A stretch of DNA of 64,000 nucleotides from Galeopsis tetrahit. Its lineage: Eukaryota > Streptophyta > Magnoliopsida > Lamiales > Lamiaceae. Positions 10,601 through 20,279 of the stretch are shown here, in pieces (within the stretch, counting starts at the first letter, position 1; the number at the start of each line of letters is the position of its first letter). The notes beneath the pieces were generated by a model. It was not told the origin of the DNA. It ran no database searches and saw nothing but the letters and a program-made list of their open reading frames with translations. Made by a program: the position numbers and the translations under genes. Location of the stretch: contig OY776129.1 of NCBI GenBank assembly GCA_963675135.1, positions 61,009,028 to 61,073,027 on the forward strand. Reading direction: 5' to 3'.

Positions 10601-11080
10601 TCACTTCACTGCTTTACGGATGCTGATTGGGCCGGAAATACTGATGATCGTACGTCAACAAGTGCATATATTGTCTTTCTTGGACCAAATCCCATCTCCT
10701 GGTCTTCCAAGAAACAAAAGTCGGTTGCTCGCTCCTCCACTGAAGCAGAATATCGGGCCATTGCATCAGCTGCCTCTGAGGTACAATGGTTAAAATCTCT
10801 CTTTCAAGAACTATGTTTTACCATCAAAACTCTCCCTGCCATCTACTGCGACAATATTGGTGCGACGTATCTTTGCTCCAACCCGGTTTTTCACTCTCGA
10901 ATTAAACACATTGCCATTGACTATCACTTTGTTCGGGATTTGATCAAAACAACCCAGTTACGTGTTTCACATGTGTCTTCCGAAGACCAACTAGTCGATG
11001 CTCTCACAAAGCCTCTTGCTCGTTCTCGTCTTCAAATGTTGATGATCAAGATTGGACTCTCCTATGGTACTCCATCTTGA
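7640..11080 (+). CDS. Copia Pol polyprotein (protease, integrase, RT, RNase H), integrase active site altered
   Basis: The frame is open for 1146 aa, ending 7 bp before the 3' LTR. Protease: WILDSGASHHIT near residue 60. GAG-pre-integrase: WHARLGHPSSKIL near 193. Integrase core from about 250: first Asp in LFSDVW, glutamate in PEHNGMSER. The second catalytic Asp, normally in a TDNGGEF-like motif, reads TNNGGEF: residue 316 is Asn (codon AAC, 8585-8587). A long Pro/Thr-rich linker covers about 475-610. RT spans about 665-900 with FDVNNAFLHG and YVDDLI. RNase H has CFTDADWAG and ARSSTEAEYRA. The polyprotein would copy element RNA to DNA, but integrase is probably inactive. No Gag precedes it. 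The ATG at 7640 is the first in frame; the true start is uncertain. Confidence 0.9.
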   Translation: MGPIHYSTTAYTPKSGKYTPPHLRTHSTTTYTPPRMHTHPAGIYTTSAHSPISKIPSIPWILDSGASHHITTHPHNLYVSSPYSGSDDVIIGDGNGLKISHIGSLSFPHVNMLTFSNVLVVPQMAKNLISVSTLCRDNDVNIIFGSTYFQVRDGKTGTILLTGSRVDNLYVWPTRASLNPTTSISEKQPSPIWHARLGHPSSKILSHTLSKYSLPITNSKLHYCDSCNCIKSHKLPFYDSSFISSSPLEVLFSDVWSSPVLSTEGFKYYVIFVDHFSKYIWIYPLKRKFDVLPTFTSFKSIVENFYNTKIKTLYTNNGGEFIALRSLLQTHGISHLTTPPHTPEHNGMSERRHRHVVDTALALLHHASMPLTYWPHAVCAATYIINRLPKPNLNMLSSYQFLLKQTPNLAKLRVFGCLCYPWLRPYTSHKLDPRSTLCVFIGYSPTQAAYLCLELKTNKIYTSRHVQFVENVFPLATPKTAPDTPPTLTDTPPNLPDTPTVLIYPPPAPTNTPLAPSTNPTPPTNLTNTPPPQNIPSLDENPAPPPPPLPAPPVPLNTPTSPTPSPVAPLRLLSTPPSTPNPNSTIQTLDLESPDAPSLPSPPIQQRTRMVTRAQNSIFKPNPRYGLSSTLSSDTEPSCVSQPLKDVRWREAMSSEFNALLKNGTWDLVPPDDSANIIGSKWVFRIKQKPDGSLDKYKARLVAKGFHQRPGVDFSETFSPVVKPATVRAVLSIAVTKDWPLRQFDVNNAFLHGALAESVFMAQPPGFVDKTFPTYVCKLHKSIYGLKQAPRTWYFALRTFLESIGFIHTKSDESLFVYNKSGITAYFLVYVDDLILTGNNTSFLTKVASGLSTKFSVKDLGSLSYFLGVEVLRTKKTCFLSQRKYIIDLLTKYNMLTSKPVQTPLSTSTRLSLSDGTPSTDITQYRQVLGSLQYLQLTRPDIAFAVHKLSQFMHAPTTTHWGTVKRLLQYLNGTRDVGITLRPNPSDSLHCFTDADWAGNTDDRTSTSAYIVFLGPNPISWSSKKQKSVARSSTEAEYRAIASAASEVQWLKSLFQELCFTIKTLPAIYCDNIGATYLCSNPVFHSRIKHIAIDYHFVRDLIKTTQLRVSHVSSEDQLVDALTKPLARSRLQMLMIKIGLSYGTPS

Positions 11081-11087
11081 GGGGGCG

Positions 11088-11281
11088 TATTAGGCATATA
11101 TAAATATATTAAGAGATATTATATATATCTTGTATAATATATTTTATATATTTTGTAAATCTTTATTTCCTTAAATTAGAGATATATAGTAGATATGTTT
11201 TGTATCTATAAATACTCCCCTCATGTATTCTTTACATTCATTCAATGAAATAATAATTTCCCTATTCATTGTTTCTCTATA
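11088..11281 (+). repeat. 3' LTR of the gag-less Copia element
   Basis: A 194-bp LTR, identical to the 5' copy apart from one C/T difference and the missing 25-bp duplication. It is preceded by the purine tract gagggggcg. Confidence 0.9.
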
Positions 11282-11460
11282 TAGTGAGGGGTGTATCTAA
11301 TCGGAGGGTGTGTCTGGTAAAAGATACCAAATTGCTTTTAAGAGTATTTAAAATAATTAGAGGGATGGTGCATCTATCCTTAACAAATTGAGGGGGGTGT
11401 GCATCAATCAGGGGAGTGTTCTCAATCGAAATGGAGGTGTAAATAGTCAGACCCTTTTAC

Positions 11461-11735
11461 TGCAACAGGAGCAGAAGCCGAGATACAAAAGTCACTGCAG
11501 ATTTAAACATATCCTCATTCAAAGTCTCATTGCTGTCTAGATTTTGGGGGAATTGTTCATAAGGACATTTCACCTATAGAATTTATATAGAAAGACAACT
11601 TTTTTCTTTAATTCAAATAGGGACAAAATCCATGATACATGTACAAAACTACCCTCTTTATTACTTAATTAACGAAATTATATTTTAATTAATTAGTCAA
11701 AGATTAATAAAACTAACTATGTACACAGAATCGTT
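11461..11735. other. Spacer, no gene supported
   Basis: Sequence right of the TIR element. A minus-strand peptide of about 26 codons followed by a stop (11455-11535) looked exon-like but is too short to assign. Confidence 0.4.
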
Positions 11736-12225
11736 AATTGCGTTAATTAGTTTCTTTCCAAATTTGAAAATTTAATGAAAATTAGAGATAAGATATTAGA
11801 AATTTTTATTTGAATATGAAAGATTTGTATTTATTTTTAAAATATATTAATAAATTTCAATTATTTATTTTAAATTATAACAATTGATTATGTGGATATT
11901 GCGTAATTGATTTTTTTTCAAATTTGAAAACTTAATGAAAATTAGAGACTAGATATTAGAAAATTTTATTTGAATGTGAAAGATTTATATTTATTTTTAA
12001 AATATATTAATAAATTTCAATTATTTATTTTAAATTATATTAATTGATTATGTGATATTGTGTTAATTGATTTCTTTTTAAATTTAAAATTTTAATGAAA
12101 ATTAGAGCTAAGATATTAAAAAATTTATTTGAATTTGAAAGATTTGTAGTCTCATTTTTAAAATATATTAATAAATTTCAATTATTTATTTTAAATTATA
12201 GTAATTGATTATGTGGATAATGATT
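11736..12225. repeat. Three tandem copies of a ~160-bp AT-rich repeat
   Basis: Units start near 11740, 11899 and 12058. Each carries the series aatttgaaaa-ttaatgaaaattagag, agatattagaaa, tttgaatatgaaagattt, aaaatatattaataaatttc, caattatttattttaaatta and ttgattatgtgga. Copies differ by scattered substitutions. There is no coding potential; it resembles a small satellite-like expansion. Confidence 0.8.
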
Positions 12226-12807
12226 TGGTGACAACTCAATTCCATAAAAAAATAAATTGGTTGGTTCTATATCATTCCTTTATATGCAGATTTAAAAACA
12301 TATATGCAAGAAATTGTTACATATTCTTGTTGACATATGCAAAAATATGTTGCATATAACTTAAAATACGTGACAATATGCAATAGAACAATATATTTGT
12401 AATAAAATGTTCTAAAATATTAATTTTATTTTAAAAAATTAATATAGATATGATTCTTTGGGTTTGAACGGGTCAATTTAATAATATAATATTACTTCAC
12501 TTTATTTATATTATAAAATCTATGAATTTTATTTTTAAATAAATAAACTATTCAATTGTTGTGTAATTACATTTTAGATAATATATATATATATATATCA
12601 TCTATATAAAATATGCAAATATATAAGCATATATGTAAAAAAACGGTGCATATAGTCAATAAGATATTCAAATATTATGTTGCATATAGTCAATGTATTA
12701 TTCCATAAGATTCAAAAATTATAAACAATATATGCAAGAGCTACAAAAGATCTTTAAAATCAAAGTAGAGAAAGGAAAATCAATTGAACATAGAACTTGA
12801 AACCATA
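12226..12807. other. AT-rich spacer, no gene seen
   Basis: Strongly AT-rich, with a short (TA)n run near 12580-12598 and scattered atatgca motifs. Nothing coding was recognised. Confidence 0.5.
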
Positions 12808-13075
12808 ATTAATTGCAACATCTTCTTTAGATGATCGGAGAGTGGCTCGATAAACTTGTCCCAAGCTTGCAGCTGCAATTGTCTCCGATGAAATTTTGTT
12901 GAAAACAGCCTTAAGAGGTTGACCAGGTTCCTCCTTTATAATGTCAAAAAGCTATCTACTGAGATTGTCCATATCAACAAAGGGATTACCAGAAGCTATG
13001 AGGCTTTCTCTTGGGGGCAAGGATACCTCCAAGCTATCTACTGAGATTGTCCATATCAACAAAGGGATCCCCAAT
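12808..13075 (-). pseudogene. ABC1/AarF-type (ABC1K) kinase gene fragment
   Basis: Minus-strand translation of about 12808-12955 reads FDIIKEEPGQPLKAVFNKIS, then SETIAAASLGQVYRATLRSS, then KEDVAI. This matches the N-lobe of ABC1K proteins (AarF/UbiB-like atypical kinases of plastids and mitochondria), including the AAAS motif that takes the place of a glycine-rich loop. Catalytic-lobe exons are missing. A segment of about 40 bp (12950-12989) is repeated at 13033-13072, encoding PFVDMDNLSR followed by a stop in both copies. So this is a broken, partly duplicated remnant. Exon-like repeats upstream on the same strand may belong to the same relic. Confidence 0.65.
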
Positions 13076-13339
13076 TGTTATCATACGATTATAAGAGAAT
13101 GAGTCAACCGAAGAAGACAAATAAGAGAATATAAGATCTTTCTCTTAATCAATTCAAATATTTGGGGCATATACATATACTACTCTTGTTCTAACAAGAG
13201 ATCATAAAACTTTGAAACAAAACCAGAATACGAAAAACATAGTAACAATACGAAAATGAAGAGTAATCCCCCAATTGAAATATAAACTAGAGAATTTCAA
13301 AAAGTAAACGGGATTTTCAGAAACCCCAAATTTTCTAAC

Positions 13340-14243
13340 GTTGCATTCTTAATCTAACAACGGATCATAAAACTTTGAAACAAAATCAGACAAACGGGAA
13401 ACAAAGTAACAATACCATATTGATGGGTGTTTTCTACTCCATTCATATTGCCCTAAAACTAGCCCCGGTGTAGAATCTCTAACTGCTCTGCAACAAAAAC
13501 AAATTCGAAACAAAAAATCAAGAAAAACGTGTTCGGTGTTCGAGATCAAGTAAGAAAAAGAGAGGGAGAGAGAAAAACCTTTACCCAATCTTCATCAAGC
13601 CCCAAAACTTGACACAACGGAGATTCGCTAACTCCTACAACAAAAACAAATTCAAAACAAATAAAAAAAATCAATAAACGTGTTCGGTGTTCGAGATCAA
13701 GTAGGAAAAAGAGAGTGAGAGAGAAAAATCCTTACCCGATCTTCATCAATTTCACGCCAATATACATATCGATAGGTGTTTTCTACTTCATTCATATAAC
13801 GGAGATTCGCGAACTCCTCTGCAACAAAAACAGATTCAAAACAAAAAATCAAGAAACGCGTTCGGCGTTCTAGATCAAGTAAGAAAAAGAGAGGGAGAGA
13901 GCAAAAACCCTTACCTTATCTTCATCAATTTCACGCCAAATATTCAAGTTTGCACGCAGAGGAGCTTCGACGGCGGGGAACGACGGCTGCTCTACTACAG
14001 GGCACAGAGGATGCGGCTGGGAGAATGGCGGCCGATCTGGTGAATGGCGGAGTCACAGAGACACATCCACGGCGAAGGCTGATAGGGTTTCGGCCCATAA
14101 AGACGGCGGACGGCGGCGAACGACGATCCAGAGAACAAGGTGAGAGTTACGGTGGCAAAAGCGGCCGCGGTGAGGGCGGCGGCGGCTGGGAGCAAGCTAG
14201 GGTTATGGTTGAGAATTATAATGAAATGAAATAGTAACTTCAA
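13340..14243 (-). pseudogene. Exon/intron-like triplicated gene relic, function unknown
   Basis: On the minus strand there are three imperfect tandem units (boundaries about 13489-13636, 13637-13818, 13819-13950). Each has an exon-like piece ending in a donor-like GGTAA, then a CT-rich intron-like stretch ending TTTTGTTGCAG or TTGTTGTAG, followed by gag-gagttcgcgaatctccgtt. Repeated coding-like words are WREIDEDR and ELANLR. Upstream, 13995-14243 holds a GC-rich 82-aa frame that could be a first exon with a hydrophobic or transit-peptide-like start. I do not recognise a protein. Its position just upstream of the ABC1K fragment suggests one relic gene, but this is inference. Confidence 0.4.
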
Positions 14244-14472
14244 AATTTTAGGGAAAGTGGAATTTAAATTATAAATTAATTATGGTTTTTAAAGAGTAAT
14301 TATCGGTTGCTGTGGGAATGAGGATTTAATTTCAAACCAAGGGGCATAATTGGGTATTAACAAGTTAATTTGACCTTAATTGTATTGTTTTAGTTTGTTT
14401 CCTTTATTTGAATATTGGTCTATAGGATTGTCCTTCCTAGTGATTAAACTCTTTTGAATAAGCTTTCTGTTG

Positions 14473-14741
14473 CTCCCTCCGTCACAGGATTTTATGCACA
14501 TTTTGATCGACACGGAGATTAAAAAAATGGAATAAAGTGATGTGTAAGGTAAAATAAATGAGGGGTATTATTTGTAATTCATTGATTAAAATTGAAGAGA
14601 TTTGACTAAAGGGAAGAGAAAGTAGAATAAAGGAGGGGTATTATTGGTAAAAATTATGTAAGTTGTTTCCTTTTTGGAGTGTGCAAAAAATGTTGGGACG
14701 CCGTTAAGAAAAGTGTGCACAAAATCCTCGGACGGAGGGAG
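14473..14741. mobile_element. Stowaway MITE
   Basis: Ends are CTCCCTCCGTC and GGACGGAGGGAG, with TA at 14742-14743 on the right; the left target dinucleotide has decayed to TG. About 269 bp, non-coding. Confidence 0.8.
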
Positions 14742-14743
14742 TA

Positions 14744-15128
14744 TGATTTAGAGAGTCTAATTAAACCACCGTGAAGTTTTGCATAAGGATAAATACCCGT
14801 CTCACAAAATATTGATATATTTAAATAAAATATCATTACCCTCAATTCAATTTTTTTTTTTTATTCATAAAATTTTTTAAAATTATTATAATACTCTACT
14901 CATTACATTTTTTTTAATTTGTATGCTACAAATATAGGGAAAACAATTGTGAAATGGAGAGTTCATATTTTCGAATCAATTCGTTCTTACACATAGTATT
15001 AAATTGCAATATTTAAAATAAAATCTTGTTAATCTCTAAAATTAGCATTTATAAAATTTTGAAAAAAAAAAATTCAATATATTAAACTATTAGAGTACCT
15101 CAAAATACTCCATATATATGGACTATAA
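14744..15128. other. AT-rich spacer, no gene seen
   Basis: Low-complexity AT-rich DNA between two MITEs. Nothing recognised. Confidence 0.5.
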
Positions 15129-15889
15129 GACCATCTCCAATGGTATGGCAAAAGTGGAGTTTAACTCCAGTTATAGAGTTTTGCTCCCTCCAACCGTACT
15201 CTATTTTGAAGATTTGAAATAGAGTTTTGAATAGTAAACTCTATATATGAAGTTTACTATTCAAAACTCTATATTTTATATCTATTATTTTATTAATATT
15301 TACCATTCTGTATTATAATTTTATATTAATAATTTATTAAATACAATTACAATTCTATTTGTTATACTAATTTATAATTTAATTTTAATTGTGTAATTTA
15401 ATTTTTCTTTTGTGTATTATTATTACCTACAAAAAAATAACGTAAAATACAATAAAACATAGGAGTACATTATATATTAAATATGAAATACATTACATAT
15501 TAAAACGGACATACATGCATTACCTAGCTACATATAACACAAGCATACATGTATCGTTTTACGTCATTACGTGTTTCGTAATTTTATATTTAAATAAAAG
15601 TAATATTTGAAAACTATACAAGTTTATTTACATTTTATGATTTTGATAAAATCAATAATATTTAATTTATAATTTAATTTACTAATTGAATATTTAATTG
15701 TATAAATTTATTTAAATACGAAGATAAATATATTATTTAATGATTGTAATATATTGAATATGATTAAAATAATAAATAGAGTAAGGATATAGAGTTTTAT
15801 GGTTGGAGAAGGTTTTTAAAATAAAGTATGATAAAGTGTATTTTGAAGTTTAGAGATCTTCATTTGAGAATTTATGGTTGGAGATGGCC
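15129..15889. mobile_element. PIF/Harbinger-like (Tourist) element, 761 bp
   Basis: The left end GACCATCTCCAATGGTA and the right end (reverse complement GGCCATCTCCAACCATA) are inverted repeats flanked by the 3-bp target TAA (15126-15128 and 15890-15892), typical of PIF/Harbinger. Subterminal segments are also inverted (tagagttttgctccctccaacc versus atagagttttatggttgg). The interior is AT-rich with no ORF. Confidence 0.8.
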
Positions 15890-15892
15890 TAA

Positions 15893-18025
15893 GCAGGCAA
15901 GCAGCGACGGATGGGTGACAGCGGGGGCACTACTCCCTCAAATTAATAAAAAATAGAAAAATAATAATTCAAAGTTTATGTATTTTGAATGATTTTTAAT
16001 AAATATTTATGGGTGCATGTATTCGTAAATATTAATAATAAAATTATTAAAATACAAAAGTATCAAAATTGAAAGATGTTCACATGCAGATATATAATAT
16101 AACAATTATTTTGTGTGTTACAGATGGATGATTATCGAGACTTTTTTTAAACTATGTGAAAAATAAAATTTAATCATTTTTTAATAGTAAATTATATCCT
16201 CACACTTTCTTCTATCTACTGTCTTTTTTATCTTTTTCATCACATCTTATTATTCATTGTCTATTTAATATTATAATTTTTAATATTTGTGTAAAAAACA
16301 AATGGATTAATAATTAAAGAAACAGAATGAGTATATTTTAAAATAAAAAATAATGTATTTATTAATTAGAATACAGTGGTGGCACCTTTATCGAGAGTAT
16401 ATACATATGGGTGTCAAAACTCCAAACGTTGGATCTACGTCCAAAAGCGAAGAGAAGAATATCAGATAAAACATTGGAGTGCATGGAGGACATGGACGAT
16501 GAAGAAACGCTGTCAGGAAGGACCACTAGGCGCAGCAGCCTATTGTTGACTCCTTTTATTTTATTTTATTTTATTGAAGCAAAAACAGCCGTTTCATTGC
16601 ATGTGACTGTGGGGAACCCTTCAGCTTACTCCCTCAATTCGGTGGAAGAAATACGATAAAAAAAAAATACTGGAGTATATATATTAGACGTAATATAATT
16701 GAAAGTATTATATGTAATATAATAAAAAAAAAAAAAAAGTAGATCATATAATGAAATTTTAAAAGAGTAATTTATTGAAAAGAGAATGTATATTTTTCAT
16801 TGAGATAGATTAATTAGCATTTTCTTATTTGTCAATTATTTCCAAAAAAATATCTCGGTATTTAATTTAATACTACTATATTTAATATTTTATTTAAAAG
16901 GTAAAATATGAAAAAGGTGGAATGATTTTGACAATCAAACTCTTAAATACTCCCCGAACTCAAATGGTTTGTCTTTCTAAATAATTTTTTTAACCCAAAA
17001 TAATTGTAATTTACAATAATATTCTAATCGAATTAAATATTATATTTCAAATTTATTCTTATATTTATTGTTTTTAATATTATGCATAAAATGATCATAT
17101 AGGTAATAAAAGAAAAAAATATCACATTATATAAATATATTTAATAACTTTTTTAAATCTTGTAAAATATTCTTAAACGACAAACATTTTCAAATAGAAG
17201 GAAGTAATATATATTAATATAAATGAATCATTGTAGTGTAAAATATTCTTAAACAACAAACATGTCAGGCAGGAGGAAGTAGTAATAGTATATGTAAATA
17301 AATTAATCACTGTGGTTAAAATAATTAAATACAAGGCAGTGTCGGAACTTGTAATTAATCTGATTGCAAAGGGTAGTTTAGGATTGGCGCGCGGGACGAG
17401 TTCGATAAAAATCATAAAAATATGTCTCATACCCACTTAATCGGGTCCACACCTGACCGGTGCAAGATATGTTCAATGCCTCCGTCCATTGCCATTCCCT
17501 ACACTCTCAATGTCTCAATCCCTTTCCCCGACATATATATGTCCACAGTTCACGGGAAAAAATAAAAAAACTAGCCGGGCCACACTAAAAATTCAGTCCA
17601 TTAAACCAAACACATGACAATGTGAGGATAAAATGGTCCATCTAAGCTAGTCACGTGTGGATCAAATCAGCCGTTAGTTTGAAATAATTAAAAATACTAA
17701 GGATTACGTATTAAAGATATTTTTGAAAACAGTACTACTGTGTACAAATATAAAATATATTTATTTGGCAAAAACATTAATAAATAAAGAGAGAAAGAAA
17801 GAAAACATGAAATTGAGTACAGTTGTAGTGTTGTAATAGGAATTTCTCTCCCTCGTGATTCCTAACTCGTTTTTTTGTCTCATCTCTACCAACAAGGACA
17901 TGCAGGCCCTCTGACACATAATTCACAAGATCCATCTCTTCCTCTATTTTTTTTTTTACCTTCTACATCGATCTACTACCAATTTCAACCAGCAGTCAAT
18001 TCTGTAAAATTTACAGCTAGCTAGC
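15893..18025. other. Intergenic region 3' of the IDD gene
   Basis: AT-rich with no supported gene. A hAT-like start (cagcgacgga) sits near 15903 without a partner. Near 16630 a CTCCCTCAATTC Stowaway-like end has no clear mate. The last ~500 bp is the 3' flank of the minus-strand IDD gene. Confidence 0.5.
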
Positions 18026-19514
18026 TCAGTAATTTCTGCTGTAATGATGCTGAGGCCCCATGGAAGCGAATTCTTGCAAGAAATTATCAGGATTCTCCTT
18101 CACTCCAACTCCAAGAAAATCTCTTGTAAGACTGCTGTTTTCCATTCCCATTCCCATTAGTGGGCTGGAATTGGTATCGTCGATCAACAGTGTATGATCC
18201 CCATTGTTGGATGTAAGAGTTGAAGCTGACGTGGAAGCCATGCAGCTGGACCCTTTGTTGGGAGCTGCTGCTGCTTGAAACGACGTCGTCACGTTGCCAA
18301 ATACATCAAAATTTGTTTCTTGCTGCTGCTGCTGATTCAGAATATTGTTGATGTAATAAAGAGATGAACTCATCATCATCACATCTTGCGGAATATCTCC
18401 TAATTCTTCTTCCTCTTTTAGTACTACTCGATTCAACCACTGTTGATTCTGATGAACATTAAATTCTGCACCAGGATTATTATTAATGTTGAAATGAGAA
18501 TTATTTGCAGCATTAATATTGTCGTCTACCCATAATGGAAGCTGCCTGTATTTTTGCACATCACATTCAAACATCCCTCCTCCTCCTCCTCCCACTAGTA
18601 CTTCTGGTCTGAAAACCCCAGAAAAATGGACATTTTTTTCATCAACAATATTTCCTTTCATCATCATTTCATTTGATCTGAAACTACTCATATTTGCGGA
18701 TGGAATTGACGACATTGGTGTAGTAAACCTTGCACTTTCGTCAGCTAATGCATTGCAGAAAGATCTATGTGTAACAAAGCTATCCTTTCTGTAGTTTCAT
18801 TCAAATAAAACCAACATTTGATTCATTACTAATACTGTTTAAAAATTATACAAGTGACACTTATGTATAACTATCGTTTTAATAATTAAAATAACTAGTA
18901 CTAAATTGTACAAGTATTAATTGAATGGAGTACCTGGAGAAGAGAGTTCCGCAATGGCACTTGTATTCTCTGGTCCCACACGTCTTGGTATGAGCTTTCA
19001 AATCAGATTGAACTGCATATATCTTACAACACTTCCCACACTTCCATTTCTTCTCACCATGTTTCCTGCTGTAATGTTTCTTGATGCCTGTCAAGTCTCC
19101 AAGAGCCCTACCTGGATGGTGGTGTGCACATGTCTTTTCAGGACAAGTGTACACCTTTTTCCTCACTACTTCAGTAGTGCTTCTTTGCTTGAGCTTCCAT
19201 GGCAGGTTGTGGCCTCTCTTGTGCAGCTGCAGATTCTGGTCCCTCTTGAAACCCTTTTTGCAGATTTCACAAATGAATCTGTTTGTCGCCATCAGAGATG
19301 TAGGAGATAACGCTATCACTTCCGCATCTGGATCTGCATATGTATATATATAAACATGTTATTCTGATTATAAAATTAATAAAAAGTGGCATGTGTATTT
19401 ATGAGTACCTGGTGCTCCTGGAGGATTTCTTTTCCTTTTTGATGGATTTGGAGTGCTAGGGTTTGTGTCCTGAATTAGGTCTCCTATTAAAGGAAGTCCA
19501 TCATAAGACATCAT
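18026..19514 (-). CDS. INDETERMINATE DOMAIN (IDD) C2H2 zinc-finger transcription factor
   Basis: Three exons (19409-19514, 18934-19333, 18026-18788) with GT-AG introns of 75 and 145 bp join in frame to 422 aa. Exon 1 starts MMSYDGLPLIG and carries a KRKR nuclear signal at 26-29. The ID domain follows: finger 1 FICEICKKGFKRDQNLQLH (C57, C60, H73, H77), then a CPEKTCAHHHP finger, then two CCHC-type fingers (WKCGKCCKIYAVQSDLKAH; YKCHCGTLFSRKDSFVTHR, split by intron 2). IDD proteins are nuclear, bind DNA through this domain, and act with GRAS partners such as SCR/SHR or DELLA. The C-terminal TRDFLG motif is at about 390-395. The MSATALLQKAAQ motif usual in many IDDs is not visible; the matching region reads TSFQAAAAP. 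Length fits the family. No defect seen. Which IDD paralogue it is cannot be told without alignment. Confidence 0.93.
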
Positions 19515-19760
19515 TTTTTAAAGAAATTTGGGGTGTGTGAGAATGGGTAAGAAGGAGAGAATTTTGCTGAAAATAGATATAAAGTGTTTTGAGCTAGGAA
19601 AAAGAGAGTGAGGCTAAGGTTATGGTGGAGTTTGAAGCTGCAATTTACTTTTTCTTTCAATCGATCTTAATTTCTTCTTTTCCAGAAAGAAAAAGAAATG
19701 ATTAATAAAGAGTCAACTAATAAAGGTGGGGTGGGAGGCTAGTTTTGATTTGTGTTTCCT
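19515..19760 (-). promoter_or_regulatory. 5' UTR and proximal promoter of the IDD gene (candidate)
   Basis: Directly upstream of the IDD start on the minus strand. A TATA-like CTTTATATCTA lies about 65 bp before the ATG (near 19577), followed by CT-rich leader sequence. Assignment is by position and weak motif only. Confidence 0.35.
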
Positions 19761-19956
19761 CCTCCTCCTCCTTATCTATAGCTATAGCTATAGCTATAGA
19801 TCTCTTCTTATCTTACACGGCCTCTATAAAAGTTGCTTACCCATAGACTCAGCTTGGACCAGTACCCCCACCCCACCACCCCTCTCTCTCAATATATATA
19901 TATTAATATTGGTAGTAAATTATTCCACCATTTTTGTTTAGAATAATATATATATA

Positions 19957-20279
19957 CTCATCGACACACTTAAAGGAGATATTGTAATTTAGATGATTTG
20001 ATTTGATGAGCGGTAAAGTAAAATGTAGGTAAAAAAGGAGAGACAATTTTGAAAATAAAGTAATGTTGTGAGGATATTAATTTTGTGGGGTATTTGCATA
20101 TTGTAAGTGTGCAAGTAATTTTGGGACGTTTCAATAAAGAAAATGTGCAAGTAATTTTTGGACGTCCCAATAAAGAAAGTGTGCGAGTAATTTTGGGACG
20201 TCCCAATAAAGAAAGTGTGCAAGTAATTTTGGGACGTCCCAATAAAGAAAGTGTGCAAGTAATCACTGAACGGAGGGAG
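19957..20279. mobile_element. Stowaway MITE with internal minisatellite
   Basis: The right end is cggagggag followed by TA; the left end (TA-CTCATCGACACAC) is decayed and approximate. Between about 20107 and 20268 a ~36-bp unit (gtgtgcaagtaattttggga-cgtcccaataaagaaa) repeats just over four times. The unit derives from the MITE's own right subterminal sequence. Confidence 0.6.

Larger units (their letters stand above)
7155..11281 (+). mobile_element. Young gag-less Ty1/Copia retrotransposon with TA...TA LTRs
   Basis: 5' LTR 7155-7373, PBS 7374-7385, pol ORF 7640-11080, polypurine tract about 11078-11085, 3' LTR 11088-11281. The 5-bp duplication tagtg flanks it (7150-7154 and 11282-11286). LTRs begin TATTAGGC and end CTCTATA, so the termini are TA...TA rather than TG...CA. 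The two LTRs differ by one substitution and one 25-bp tandem duplication in the 5' copy (around 7284-7333), which points to a recent insertion. The PBS-protease interval is only ~255 bp and encodes no Gag, so the element must have depended on Gag supplied in trans. Confidence 0.92.
6338..11455. mobile_element. TIR element (unclassified DNA transposon), split by a Copia insertion
   Basis: The left end AGGGTCCGACTATTTACAC and the right end (reverse complement AGGGTCTGACTATTTACAC) are inverted repeats. Similarity continues about 25 bp inwards to a gaacac-cccc motif. A 5-bp tttac repeat flanks both ends (6333-6337 and 11456-11460). Without the Copia element (7155-11281 plus 5-bp TSD) it is about 986 bp. 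It contains short gtcgacgaaa / ggtcgagcc motifs and a G-rich stretch at 6890-7060. A relative with the same termini lies at 26396-27103. I could not assign it to a superfamily. Confidence 0.7.

Noticed and set aside
11455..11535. Exon-like minus-strand peptide (ETLNEDMFKSAVTFVSRLLL) ending at a stop
   Set aside because: Too short to assign and cut by the TIR element end; could be chance.
13349..13588. 79-aa minus-strand ORF as an independent gene
   Set aside because: It spans a candidate acceptor and CT-rich intron-like DNA of the triplicated unit, so it is better read as part of that relic.
15903..15960. hAT-like start cagcgacgga resembling the 4887 family
   Set aside because: No matching right end or 8-bp duplication was found nearby.
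16408..16659. Short ORF with a plausible ATG (MGVKTPNVGS...) near 16408
   Set aside because: Soon ends in one frame, and the longer frame starts without ATG; no recognisable protein or splice sites.
17225..17245. ttgtagtg as the missing right end of the CACTA element at 3281
   Set aside because: Lacks the poly-T/CACTA terminal inverse and is 14 kb away; similar short words occur by chance.
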